Below are positions 45,683 to 54,115 of a DNA stretch of 64,000 nt, one piece after another. The stretch's first letter is position 1. Every line of letters starts with the position of its first letter. The notes under the pieces are model-generated. The model saw only the letters and a list, made by a program, of their open reading frames with translations. It ran no database searches and had not been told where the DNA came from. Both the position numbers and the translations under genes were made by a program. This DNA comes from Pseudomonadota bacterium. GTDB lineage: Bacteria; Pseudomonadota; Gammaproteobacteria; Xanthomonadales; SZUA-38. Location: NCBI GenBank assembly GCA_039033415.1, contig JBCCCR010000014.1, forward strand, positions 81,985 to 145,984, read 5' to 3'.

Positions 45683-48280
45683 ATGAGTGCAGCCGGCCTG
45701 CGGTTGAGTTTTAGCGGCATCATTGGGGCGGTGTTAGCCGCGGCACTGACACTGTCGCCAGGGCATTCAGATGCCCAGACCCGCGACCCGATTCTGCCCG
45801 CTGATCACTCGCTTGACTCATCCATCCCAACGCCCGCCTCACTGCTTGGCTACCAGGTGGGAGACTGGCACGTCCATCCCGATCAGCTGATGACGGTGAT
45901 GCAGGCATTGGCCGACGCCTCACCGAAAGCCACGCTGGAGGAGATCGGCCGCACCCACGAGCGGCGCCCGCAGATGACGCTGGCCATTTCGGACCCGAAA
46001 AACCTGACGCAGCTTGAAACGCTCCGCCAGCGTCATCTCGCCGGCGAGGAAGATGCGCCACTGGTGCTTTGGTTCGGCTACAGCATCCACGGCAATGAGG
46101 CGAGCGGATCCAATGCCGCCATGCTGTTCGCTTACCTGCTGCTGGCCAGCCAAAGCCCGGAAATCACCGATGCGCTTCAGAATACGGTGGTTTTTATCGA
46201 CCCGGTGCTCAATCCCGATGGGCTCGGTCGGTTTGCCAGCTGGGTCAACAGCCACCGGAGCACCTCCATGGCTGTACCTGAGCGGAGCAATCGCGAACAC
46301 CAGGAAGCCTGGCCGGGCGGCCGCTTCAACCATTACTGGTTCGATCTCAATCGAGACTGGCTGCCGCTGGTCCATCCCGAGTCGCGGGCGCGCGTGGCGT
46401 TTCAGCAGCGCTGGCGGCCCCACGTGGTCACCGACTTCCACGAAATGGGCAGCGACCAGACGTATTTCTTTCAGCCTGGCGTCCTCAGCCGCCGGCATCC
46501 ACTGACACCGCAACGCAACGTCGATCTGACCGCGGGGCTGGCCCGCTTCCATGCCCGCGCGCTGGATGCCCTGGGCCAGGGCTACTACTCGGAGGAGGGG
46601 TTCGACGATTTCTACTACGGCAAAGGCTCCACCTATCCCGATGCGCAAGGCACAATCGGCATCCTGTTCGAGCAGGCCAGTGCCCGCGGCCACCTGATGG
46701 CAACCCGGCGCGGCGAGCTGTCCTTTCGCACCGCGATCCGCAATCAGTTCACCACCTCGATGTCGACACTGCGCGGCTCGGTGGCCCTGGCGGATGAGCT
46801 GAAGACCTATCAGCGCGGCTTCGACGACGTCACGCTCGAGCTCGCGCGAACCGATCCCCATGCCGCTTACGTGGTGGGCGACGACCGAGATCCGCAGCGG
46901 GCTCTGGGGCTTCTCGGTACGCTGCTGCGACACCAGATCCGCGTCTACGAGCTGGCGACCCCGATTGAGATCGATGGCCAGTCGTTTGAACCGGGCCGGG
47001 CCTGGCTCGTGCCGGTCCAGCAGCCCAAGTACCGCCTCCTCAAGAGCCTGTTCGAAAAACGGACGGAGTTTGCGGACAACACCTTTTACGACGTTTCCGC
47101 GTGGCACCTGCCGCTGGCCTATGACCTGCCCTGGGCGCCGGTGAAGCGTATCGGCAAGCTTCAGGGTGAGCCCTTTGAGCCGCCGGTGATGGACGGCGTA
47201 TCGGAGCTGCCTGTCTCCGTGGCCTACGCGATCCCCTGGCACCAGCAGGGCGCACCGGCCACCCTGAACGCCCTGCTGAAGGCCGAAGTTCCCGTGGTGG
47301 CGGCAACCCGCGAGTTCAACGCTCTGGTCGTCGGCGGTGAGCGCCGCTTCGACCGCGGCACGCTCGTGGTCTACCCCCCTGCGGACCAGGCGCTGGAGCC
47401 GCTGCTCAAGCCTGGCGTCGAGGTGGTGCCGCTGACCACCGGCCTAACACCGAGCGGGCCAGACCTCGGATCGCCGAGCCTGCTGCCGCTGGATCCGGTG
47501 CGACCGCTGCTGCTGGTCGGTCGCGGCGTTGACCCACAGTCCGCCGGTGACGCCTGGCACCTGCTGGATACCCGGGTCGGCCTGCCGCCGGTGATGGTGG
47601 AAACCCACCAGCTTCGCGAGCTGGCGCTGCACCGGTACACCCACCTCCTGTTGGTCGACGGCGATTATGCTCGACTGGACGAAACCCTCATCCAACGGAT
47701 AAGCCAATGGGTACAGGGCGGCGGTGTGCTGATCGCCAGTCAGCGGGCCGCCGCATGGGCCACCAAAAACCGCCTCCACCTGGCACCCGAAAACGGCGAG
47801 GAGCTAGCGGCTGCTCCGGCCGAGGAATCGTCGAAAGGCGACGAGACGGAACCACCCGCGCTACAGGCGTACGGTGACTACAGCCGACGGTTCGCCGACA
47901 GCGTGATCGGCGGAACCGTGGTGAACACGGACGTCGATCTGACGCATCCGCTCGCCTACGGGCTGCAGCGTCCCCATCTGCCGCTGCTGCGCCGGGGCAC
48001 AGTTTTTCTGAAGGTCGACGACAACCCCTATCAGACGCCTTATCGCTATAGCGAACAGCCGCTGCTCAGCGGGTTTCTCGGGCCGGAGCGAACTCGCCAG
48101 ATGGCGGGCAGCGCCGCGGTGGTCGCCACCGCGGTCGGTGCGGGCAAGGTGATCAGGCTGGCCGACAACCCGAACTTCCGAGGCTTCTGGCTCGGCGGCA
48201 ACCGGCTCTACCTCAACGCGCTGTTTTTCTCGCAGCTGATCAAAGCAACGCCGCTGGCGGACACGGAGACCCGGCATTGA
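45683..48280 (+). CDS. Secreted M14-family zinc carboxypeptidase (second copy)
   Basis: The ATG at 45683 follows GGGGACAGGG and gives 865 residues. A signal peptide ends near GHSDAQ. Zinc ligands are His136 and Glu139 (IHGNE) and His253 (DFHEMG); the likely catalytic base is Glu330 (FEQAS). The C-terminal part has an amidotransferase-like region (LLLVDGDYARLD...WVQGGGVLIAS). It is a diverged paralogue of the 3201 gene. Its stop overlaps tesB as TTGA. Confidence 0.88.
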   Translation: MSAAGLRLSFSGIIGAVLAAALTLSPGHSDAQTRDPILPADHSLDSSIPTPASLLGYQVGDWHVHPDQLMTVMQALADASPKATLEEIGRTHERRPQMTLAISDPKNLTQLETLRQRHLAGEEDAPLVLWFGYSIHGNEASGSNAAMLFAYLLLASQSPEITDALQNTVVFIDPVLNPDGLGRFASWVNSHRSTSMAVPERSNREHQEAWPGGRFNHYWFDLNRDWLPLVHPESRARVAFQQRWRPHVVTDFHEMGSDQTYFFQPGVLSRRHPLTPQRNVDLTAGLARFHARALDALGQGYYSEEGFDDFYYGKGSTYPDAQGTIGILFEQASARGHLMATRRGELSFRTAIRNQFTTSMSTLRGSVALADELKTYQRGFDDVTLELARTDPHAAYVVGDDRDPQRALGLLGTLLRHQIRVYELATPIEIDGQSFEPGRAWLVPVQQPKYRLLKSLFEKRTEFADNTFYDVSAWHLPLAYDLPWAPVKRIGKLQGEPFEPPVMDGVSELPVSVAYAIPWHQQGAPATLNALLKAEVPVVAATREFNALVVGGERRFDRGTLVVYPPADQALEPLLKPGVEVVPLTTGLTPSGPDLGSPSLLPLDPVRPLLLVGRGVDPQSAGDAWHLLDTRVGLPPVMVETHQLRELALHRYTHLLLVDGDYARLDETLIQRISQWVQGGGVLIASQRAAAWATKNRLHLAPENGEELAAAPAEESSKGDETEPPALQAYGDYSRRFADSVIGGTVVNTDVDLTHPLAYGLQRPHLPLLRRGTVFLKVDDNPYQTPYRYSEQPLLSGFLGPERTRQMAGSAAVVATAVGAGKVIRLADNPNFRGFWLGGNRLYLNALFFSQLIKATPLADTETRH

Positions 48281-49140
48281 GCGAGCGGCGACACCCGGTC
48301 CTTGACGACCTGATCAGCCTGCTGCGGCTGGAGCGACTGGAAGACAACCTGTTTCGCGGCCAGAGCCGAGACATCGGGAGCAAACAGGTTTTTGGCGGGC
48401 AGGTGCTGGGCCAGGCGCTGTCCGCCGCGAGCTACACGGTGGAGGATCGCTGCGTCCACTCGCTGCACAGCTATTTTCTGCGGCGAGGCGATATGCAGGC
48501 GCCGATCATCTACGAGGTGGACCGCCAGCGAGACGGGCGCAGCTTTTCCAACCGCCGGGTGGTAGCGATACAACACGGTCGGCCGATCTTCAACCTGGCG
48601 GCCTCCTTCCAGGTACCGCAGGCTGGTCTTGAGCACCAGGCAGCCATGCCGTCAGTGCCGCCGCCCGAGTCGCTCGAAACAGAGACCATCGGTTCGTCTC
48701 AGGATCTCCAGTTCCTACCGGAGAAAATGCGGCGCTTTATGTTTGAGCAGCGGCCGTTCGAATTTCGCTGGGTCACGCCGCAGCGATATGATGGCGAAGC
48801 GGCAGAGCCGCGGCGTCAGCTGTGGTTCCGCTCCGATGGCAGCCTGCCGGACGATCCGCAGCTGCATCGGGCCATGCTGGCCTACGCTTCGGATTACGGA
48901 CTGCTGACCACGGCCGGCCTGCCCCACGGAAAAAACCTTTTCTCAGACAAGATACAGATGGCCAGCCTCGACCACGCTATGTGGTTTCATCGCCCGGTGA
49001 CGATCGACGATTGGCTGCTCTACTGCTTCGACAGTCCGATCAGCGTCGACACCCGCGGCTTTGCCCGCGGTCAGATTTTCAATCTGCGCGGCGAGCTGGT
49101 GGCCTCAACCGCTCAGGAAGGGCTTATCCGGCTTCGCTAG
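48277..49140 (+). CDS. tesB: Acyl-CoA thioesterase II (TesB)
   Basis: The 287-residue product has two hot-dog halves. Aligned with E. coli TesB (Asp204, Thr228, Gln278), the catalytic set falls at Asp206, Ser230 and Gln280, all with offset +2, so the threonine is a serine here. It hydrolyses acyl-CoA to acid and CoA. The start is TTG, overlapping the peptidase stop, so the two are co-transcribed. Confidence 0.94.
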   Translation: MSERRHPVLDDLISLLRLERLEDNLFRGQSRDIGSKQVFGGQVLGQALSAASYTVEDRCVHSLHSYFLRRGDMQAPIIYEVDRQRDGRSFSNRRVVAIQHGRPIFNLAASFQVPQAGLEHQAAMPSVPPPESLETETIGSSQDLQFLPEKMRRFMFEQRPFEFRWVTPQRYDGEAAEPRRQLWFRSDGSLPDDPQLHRAMLAYASDYGLLTTAGLPHGKNLFSDKIQMASLDHAMWFHRPVTIDDWLLYCFDSPISVDTRGFARGQIFNLRGELVASTAQEGLIRLR

Positions 49141-49257
49141 CCCACGCTAGCCCCGCCACCACCAGCCGGACAGCCGATCTGGATCGTGATGCGATCACCC
49201 TGATCGAATCTGCCGCACCGTTGCGCGTATAACCATATCGCCAGCGGGGTTTTCGGC

Positions 49258-51849
49258 ATGCCAGCTACCGCCATTTGGGTTAAGGCCAATCGAATCTTTG
49301 ACCAGGTCAGCCGTCTGGAGGCTGACCATCGCACCCGTCGCGTAGCCGAGCTTTGTGGCGATGACGCCGCGCTGGCGGACTGCGTTGCGCGACTGCTGAA
49401 CGCTGACCACCAGCTGGAACTGGAGGACTTCGACACGCCGGCAGAGCTGGGCACGGAAATCGTGGACGAACAGCTGATCGGGCAACGGGTGGGTGCCTAT
49501 CAGATTGAAAAGCAGATCGGTGAAGGCGGCATGGGCGGCGTTTTCCGCGGCCGCCGCCAAACGCCAGGGCAGCCCGAGCTGGCGGCGCTCAAGGTACTGA
49601 AGCCCGGGCTGGATCGTCGGCGCTTTGTGCTGGAAAGACAGCTGCTGGAAAAGCTCAGTCACCCCAACATTGCCCGGCTGATCGATGGCGGCGAGCTCGC
49701 GGACGGGCGACCCTACGTGGTGCTGGAATACATCCGCGGGGACCCGATCACCCGCTTTTGTCGGGGTAAGGCGCTGAGGCCGACGCTCAACCTGTTTCGT
49801 TCGCTGTGCCAGGCCGTGGCGTACGCCCACGCCACGCTGGTGGTGCACCGTGACATCAAACCCTCAAACGTGCTGGTGGCATCGGACGGTACGCTGAAAC
49901 TGCTGGATTTTGGAATCGCCAAACTCATGGCTCAGAGCAGCGGTTTGGCCAACGTTTCCACGCTTTCGCGGCTCCGGCCGATGACCCCAGAGTATTCGAG
50001 TCCGGAACAGGTGCTGGGCGAAACGATCTCCACCCGTACGGACGTCTATCTGCTCGGCGTCCTGCTGTACGAGCTGCTCAGCGGCGTCAATCCGCTAAAG
50101 GTGGTCTCTCAGGCAAAACGCCTGCGGGATATCACCCAAGGTCAACCGCTGCCGGCGCCCAGTCGAACCGCAGTGCCCGCCAGCCTCCTCGCCAAGGTGA
50201 GCAGTCGGCTCCAGCGCCTGGACCTGGACCGGATCACGCTCAAAGCCCTGTGCGTTGACCCGGATGAGCGTTATCAGAGCGTCGGTGATCTGGTCGCCGA
50301 CCTTGAAAACTTTCTCGAGGGGCAGCCAGTCCGGGCCCGTGGTCGTTCGCGCGGCTACCGAGCGGCCAAATTTCTTCGGCGCAATCCGGTGGGTTCAGCG
50401 ATGGCGGCGCTGCTGGTGGCGCTGCTCCTTGGCATCAGCGCGCTCTCGGCACACCACGCTCAGGAGCTGCGCGAGCAGATGGCCCGGACCAGCGCAGAAA
50501 ACCGGCGTGCCGAGCACATCACCAATCTGCTGATTGAGTCGTTCACCGAAGCCGACCCCACCCGAGGGCATGCGAGCCTGTCGACCCGCGACCTCCTGCT
50601 AAAAGCGGCGGAACGCCTGGAACGCGACCACCAAACCGCCCCGCCCGATCTCGCACGGCTTCGCCTGGCGGTGGCGAGCGTCATGGCCCGTTTGTCGATG
50701 TATGACGAAGCGTTGTCGCAGCTGGACCAGGTTGACGCCTTGAGCCGCCGCGCGGACCTGGCGCCACGTCAACATTTTGAAGTTCATCGGCTGCTTGCCC
50801 ACATCGGCACCGAAACGGGGCGGTGGCGTGACGCCGGCGGCAGCATCGTCCGTGCTCAAGAGGCGCTGGCCCGTATCAACGACGAACGGACCGTCCTCGC
50901 CGCCTCGGTGGACCTCGAGATTTATGCCGCGAGACTCCTGGCCCGCCAGGGCGAGGCCTCAGCGGCCGGCCTCGCCTACGAGCGTGCCCTGGCCCAGGCC
51001 GCCGGCTATGGCGCGGACCCAGCGGTTACCCGCGCCTATATCAGCCTGGAATACAGCGAGATGCTGCTTGCCAACGGTCAGGAAGACCAGGCAGAAGCGA
51101 TGCTGGAGCAGGCGCACCGAAGCGCGCCGTCGGTGCTGGAAACCGCCCCATTTTGGATTCAGATGATCCGGGCACAGGCGCGCCGCGCCATCCGGCGCGG
51201 CGACTATGCGCGAGCATTGATCGTCTACAACCGCGGTCTCGCCCGGGCGGGCGCCAGCTTCGGCCAGCGCTCCGAGGAGGTGGCCGGGATGCTCAGCGGT
51301 ATGGGCACGGCCAACGAGCGGCTCGGCCAGCGACAGGTGGCCACCCGGCTTTATCTCAAGGCCTTCGATATCAGCCGAGCCCGGGTACGCGACGGTGATT
51401 TTGTGCTCGTGGAACGGACGCTCAACCTCGCGCAGCTGCTGGCGTTTGACGGTCACTACACCGAAGCCGCTGCACTGCTCGGGGACCAGCTGGAGCAGCA
51501 TCGCCGTCATGCCGAGGTGTTGGATTTAGACCTGCCCTACTACGAGCAGGCGCTGGGGCGGCTGCAGCTTAACGCCCACAACCCGAACGGTGCGCGCGCC
51601 AGCTATCAAAAAGCCCTGCTCACGAGCCAGCGGCTACCGACCACACCCGCCCGCGAGCGCTTCAGCCACCAGACCCGGTGCGAGATGTCGATGCTGAGAG
51701 GCTACGAATGGCACCCCTTACCTCTGCGGTTGCTGGAGTCCTGTCTCCCGGCTGCCCGGCGGAACCTGACGCTGAGCCTGCTGCAGGCCCACTCAGGGCT
51801 GTCGTCAGGCGCTACAATCCAGTCCAGACTTCTCGAGGAACTGGATTGA
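49258..51849 (+). CDS. Membrane Ser/Thr kinase with TPR-like C-terminal region
   Basis: The 863-residue product has a short N-terminal region, a kinase domain (about 80-355) with the glycine loop GEGGMGGVF, Lys112, HRDIKPSN at 197-204, and DFG at 217-219, then one transmembrane segment (380-398) and a long helical TPR-like part outside. All catalytic residues look kept. It is the only Ser/Thr kinase in the window and a candidate partner for the two FHA-domain proteins, though about 25 kb away. Confidence 0.93.
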   Translation: MPATAIWVKANRIFDQVSRLEADHRTRRVAELCGDDAALADCVARLLNADHQLELEDFDTPAELGTEIVDEQLIGQRVGAYQIEKQIGEGGMGGVFRGRRQTPGQPELAALKVLKPGLDRRRFVLERQLLEKLSHPNIARLIDGGELADGRPYVVLEYIRGDPITRFCRGKALRPTLNLFRSLCQAVAYAHATLVVHRDIKPSNVLVASDGTLKLLDFGIAKLMAQSSGLANVSTLSRLRPMTPEYSSPEQVLGETISTRTDVYLLGVLLYELLSGVNPLKVVSQAKRLRDITQGQPLPAPSRTAVPASLLAKVSSRLQRLDLDRITLKALCVDPDERYQSVGDLVADLENFLEGQPVRARGRSRGYRAAKFLRRNPVGSAMAALLVALLLGISALSAHHAQELREQMARTSAENRRAEHITNLLIESFTEADPTRGHASLSTRDLLLKAAERLERDHQTAPPDLARLRLAVASVMARLSMYDEALSQLDQVDALSRRADLAPRQHFEVHRLLAHIGTETGRWRDAGGSIVRAQEALARINDERTVLAASVDLEIYAARLLARQGEASAAGLAYERALAQAAGYGADPAVTRAYISLEYSEMLLANGQEDQAEAMLEQAHRSAPSVLETAPFWIQMIRAQARRAIRRGDYARALIVYNRGLARAGASFGQRSEEVAGMLSGMGTANERLGQRQVATRLYLKAFDISRARVRDGDFVLVERTLNLAQLLAFDGHYTEAAALLGDQLEQHRRHAEVLDLDLPYYEQALGRLQLNAHNPNGARASYQKALLTSQRLPTTPARERFSHQTRCEMSMLRGYEWHPLPLRLLESCLPAARRNLTLSLLQAHSGLSSGATIQSRLLEELD

Positions 51850-51852
51850 ACC

Positions 51853-52446
51853 TTGTCATTCACCAACGATATTGAGCGCGTTTGCGTTTACTGCTCCTCC
51901 AGCGATCAGATAGAGCCTGCCTACCACCATGCCGCCAGCCGCCTCGGTCAGCACCTGGCGGAAGAGAATGTTGAGCTGATCTACGGCGGCGGTGCTCGCG
52001 GATCCATGGGGCACCTGGCGGACGGCGCGCTCGAGGCCGGCGGCCGGGTCACGGGCATCCTGCCCCGCTTCATGCATGATCTCGAGTGGGGACACGACGG
52101 CCTGTCGGAGCTCCAGCTGGTGGAAGATATGCATGAGCGAAAGCACCGCATGCTGGTGAATGCGGATGCCGTGGTCGCCATGCCCGGGGGCTGCGGCACC
52201 TTTGAGGAGCTGTTCGAAGCGATCACCTTTAAGCAGCTCGGCCTGTTTATGGGGCCCATTGTGCTGCTCAACACGCTGAACTATTTTGCGCCGCTACTGG
52301 ACCTGCTCCACCAGTGTGTGGATCAGGGCTTTATGACGCCTAAACACCAGGATATGTGGCAAGTGATCGGCGAGCCCGACCACGTGATGGGGGCGATCGT
52401 CAGTGCTCCCGCCTGGAGCCGACCGCTGGATAAGTTTCCCCGCTGA
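51853..52446 (+). CDS. LOG-family (TIGR00730) protein
   Basis: The 197-residue product starts VCVYCSSSDQ and contains YGGGARGSMGHLADGAL and MPGGCGTFEELFEA, the PGGxGTxxE motif. Members cleave nucleoside 5'-monophosphates to base and ribose phosphate, as LONELY GUY does for cytokinins. The start is TTG, three bases after the kinase stop. Its TGA overlaps the next ATG as TGATG. Confidence 0.94.
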   Translation: MSFTNDIERVCVYCSSSDQIEPAYHHAASRLGQHLAEENVELIYGGGARGSMGHLADGALEAGGRVTGILPRFMHDLEWGHDGLSELQLVEDMHERKHRMLVNADAVVAMPGGCGTFEELFEAITFKQLGLFMGPIVLLNTLNYFAPLLDLLHQCVDQGFMTPKHQDMWQVIGEPDHVMGAIVSAPAWSRPLDKFPR

Positions 52447-53324
52447 TGACACAGCTCGAGCCGGAAGCCGCCCCCGCCGTCAGCGGAGAAAATCGCCGCG
52501 GCGGCGGAACGGCATTCGCGATGAAACTACTATTGGCGGCGGCGCTTACGGCCGCTGCGTGGTCGCCATGGCTCGATCAAAAAGCTGAAGGCTACTATGA
52601 GCAGGCGTTTGCCCGAGCGCTGGTGACCTTCGGCCTGGCACGCGCGCTCAACGGCGTGATTTCGGTGATTCAGGGCACCGAGGTGTCGCTGCAGCCAGCG
52701 GGAGTTGGTGTCACGCTGGCACCGGGGGAGCTGATCGATCCGGTCAACGATCTGATCGAACGCTTTTCCTGGGTCATGCTGGCCAGCAGCACGTCGCTCG
52801 GCAGCCAGAAAATCCTCATGGACATCAGCGCCTGGTGGGGAATTGCGCTGATCGTGACCCTGGGCGCGGCTGCCTGGGGCCTGCTGCAGCTATGGCCCAG
52901 ACGGCGGCGCCTGGGCCGGTTTGCACTCCGATTTTTCCTGCTGGCGCTGTTTCTGCGCTTCGCCATGCCCGCGATGGTACTGCTGAACGAGGGGATCTAC
53001 AGCCTGTTCATGGCCGACGATTATGTCAGCGCCACAACCGAAATCGAGCGGACGACTACCGAGCTCGAAACGCTTGCAGAGCCGGAGCGCGAGGTCGCCG
53101 AAGATCGCGGATTGCTCGAGTCGCTGGGCGACTGGTTCGGTGAGACCACGGACGCGCTCAACGTCCGGCAAAAGATGGCGCTCTACAAGGAGAAGCTGGC
53201 GGGGGCCAGCGAGCAGTTTCTGAAGCTGGCGGCCGTGTTTATGCTCCAGACCATGGTGCTACCGCTGCTGTTTCTGTGGGCGTTCGCCAAAGCGCTTCGC
53301 AACATCGGCGGGCTGATCCGGTAG
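52446..53324 (+). CDS. Integral membrane protein of unknown function
   Basis: The 292-residue product has hydrophobic segments near residues 26-42, 55-70, 115-150, 160-185 and 255-280, with a charged helical stretch between 190 and 245. No family is recognised. The one-base overlap with the LOG gene suggests coupling. An earlier start does not exist in frame. Confidence 0.7.
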   Translation: MTQLEPEAAPAVSGENRRGGGTAFAMKLLLAAALTAAAWSPWLDQKAEGYYEQAFARALVTFGLARALNGVISVIQGTEVSLQPAGVGVTLAPGELIDPVNDLIERFSWVMLASSTSLGSQKILMDISAWWGIALIVTLGAAAWGLLQLWPRRRRLGRFALRFFLLALFLRFAMPAMVLLNEGIYSLFMADDYVSATTEIERTTTELETLAEPEREVAEDRGLLESLGDWFGETTDALNVRQKMALYKEKLAGASEQFLKLAAVFMLQTMVLPLLFLWAFAKALRNIGGLIR

Positions 53325-53347
53325 CGCAGCATCCAGTCGGCGGTTTC

Positions 53348-54115
53348 TCAGGCGTCAAATTCAGCGACAACCGGCGTATGGTCAGACGGGCGCTCCAGCT
53401 GCCGCGGCCCGGTGTCGATATAAGCGGCGCTGCACATCTCCGTCAGCTCGGGGCTGGCCAGCACCAGATCGATTCGTAGCCCCAGCCCGCGGTCGAAGCC
53501 GCCCATCCGGTAGTCCCACCAGGAAAACAGGCCCCCGTCTTCGTGATGGAGACGGAAGGTGTCGGTGAACCCCAGATCGTAGATCGCAAAAAGTGCTTCC
53601 CGTTCTTTGGTGGAGCACAGGATTTTTTCATGCCATCGCTTCGGGTCGTGCACGTCCCGGTCGTCCGGCGCGATATTGAAATCTCCCAGCACCACGGTCA
53701 GCGGATTTTCGGCGAGCTCCTGTTCGAGGAATTCAGTCACCTTGTCCAGCCAGCTGAGCTTGTAGTCGTACTTGTCGCTGCCGACTTCCTTGCCGTTGAC
53801 CACGTAGAGGTTAACCACCCGCAGCTCACCCACCGTCGCCGCGATGATGCGTCGCTGAGGATCATCCAGGCCAGCGATATCGGTGACCTTATCTTCGGGC
53901 TGCTCCCGGGCGATCAGCGCCACGCCGTTGTACGTTTTCTGCCCCGAGTAGACCACCTGGTAGCCCGCCTCGTTGATCGCCGCCTCGGGAAAGTTGTCGT
54001 CGGTCAGCTTGGTTTCCTGCAGCCCCAGGACGTCGGGCTGCTCGGCAGCCAGCCAATCGAGCACGTGAGGCAGGCGGACCTTCAGCGAGTTCACGTTCCA
54101 GCTGGCGATCTTCAT
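53348..54115 (-). CDS. xthA: Exodeoxyribonuclease III
   Basis: The 255-residue product is an AP endonuclease and 3' exonuclease for base excision repair. It begins MKIASWNVNSLKVRLPHVLDWL, with LQETKLTDDNFP, GDFNIAPDDRDVHDP and a final SDHTPVVAEF, the expected metal and catalytic residues. It overlaps prlC as ATGA, so they form an operon. Confidence 0.96.
   Translation of the reverse strand: MKIASWNVNSLKVRLPHVLDWLAAEQPDVLGLQETKLTDDNFPEAAINEAGYQVVYSGQKTYNGVALIAREQPEDKVTDIAGLDDPQRRIIAATVGELRVVNLYVVNGKEVGSDKYDYKLSWLDKVTEFLEQELAENPLTVVLGDFNIAPDDRDVHDPKRWHEKILCSTKEREALFAIYDLGFTDTFRLHHEDGGLFSWWDYRMGGFDRGLGLRIDLVLASPELTEMCSAAYIDTGPRQLERPSDHTPVVAEFDA

Noticed and set aside
45920..47242. A 440-codon open frame on the minus strand.
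   Set aside because: It is antisense to the second M14 peptidase, which has all its active-site residues in order.
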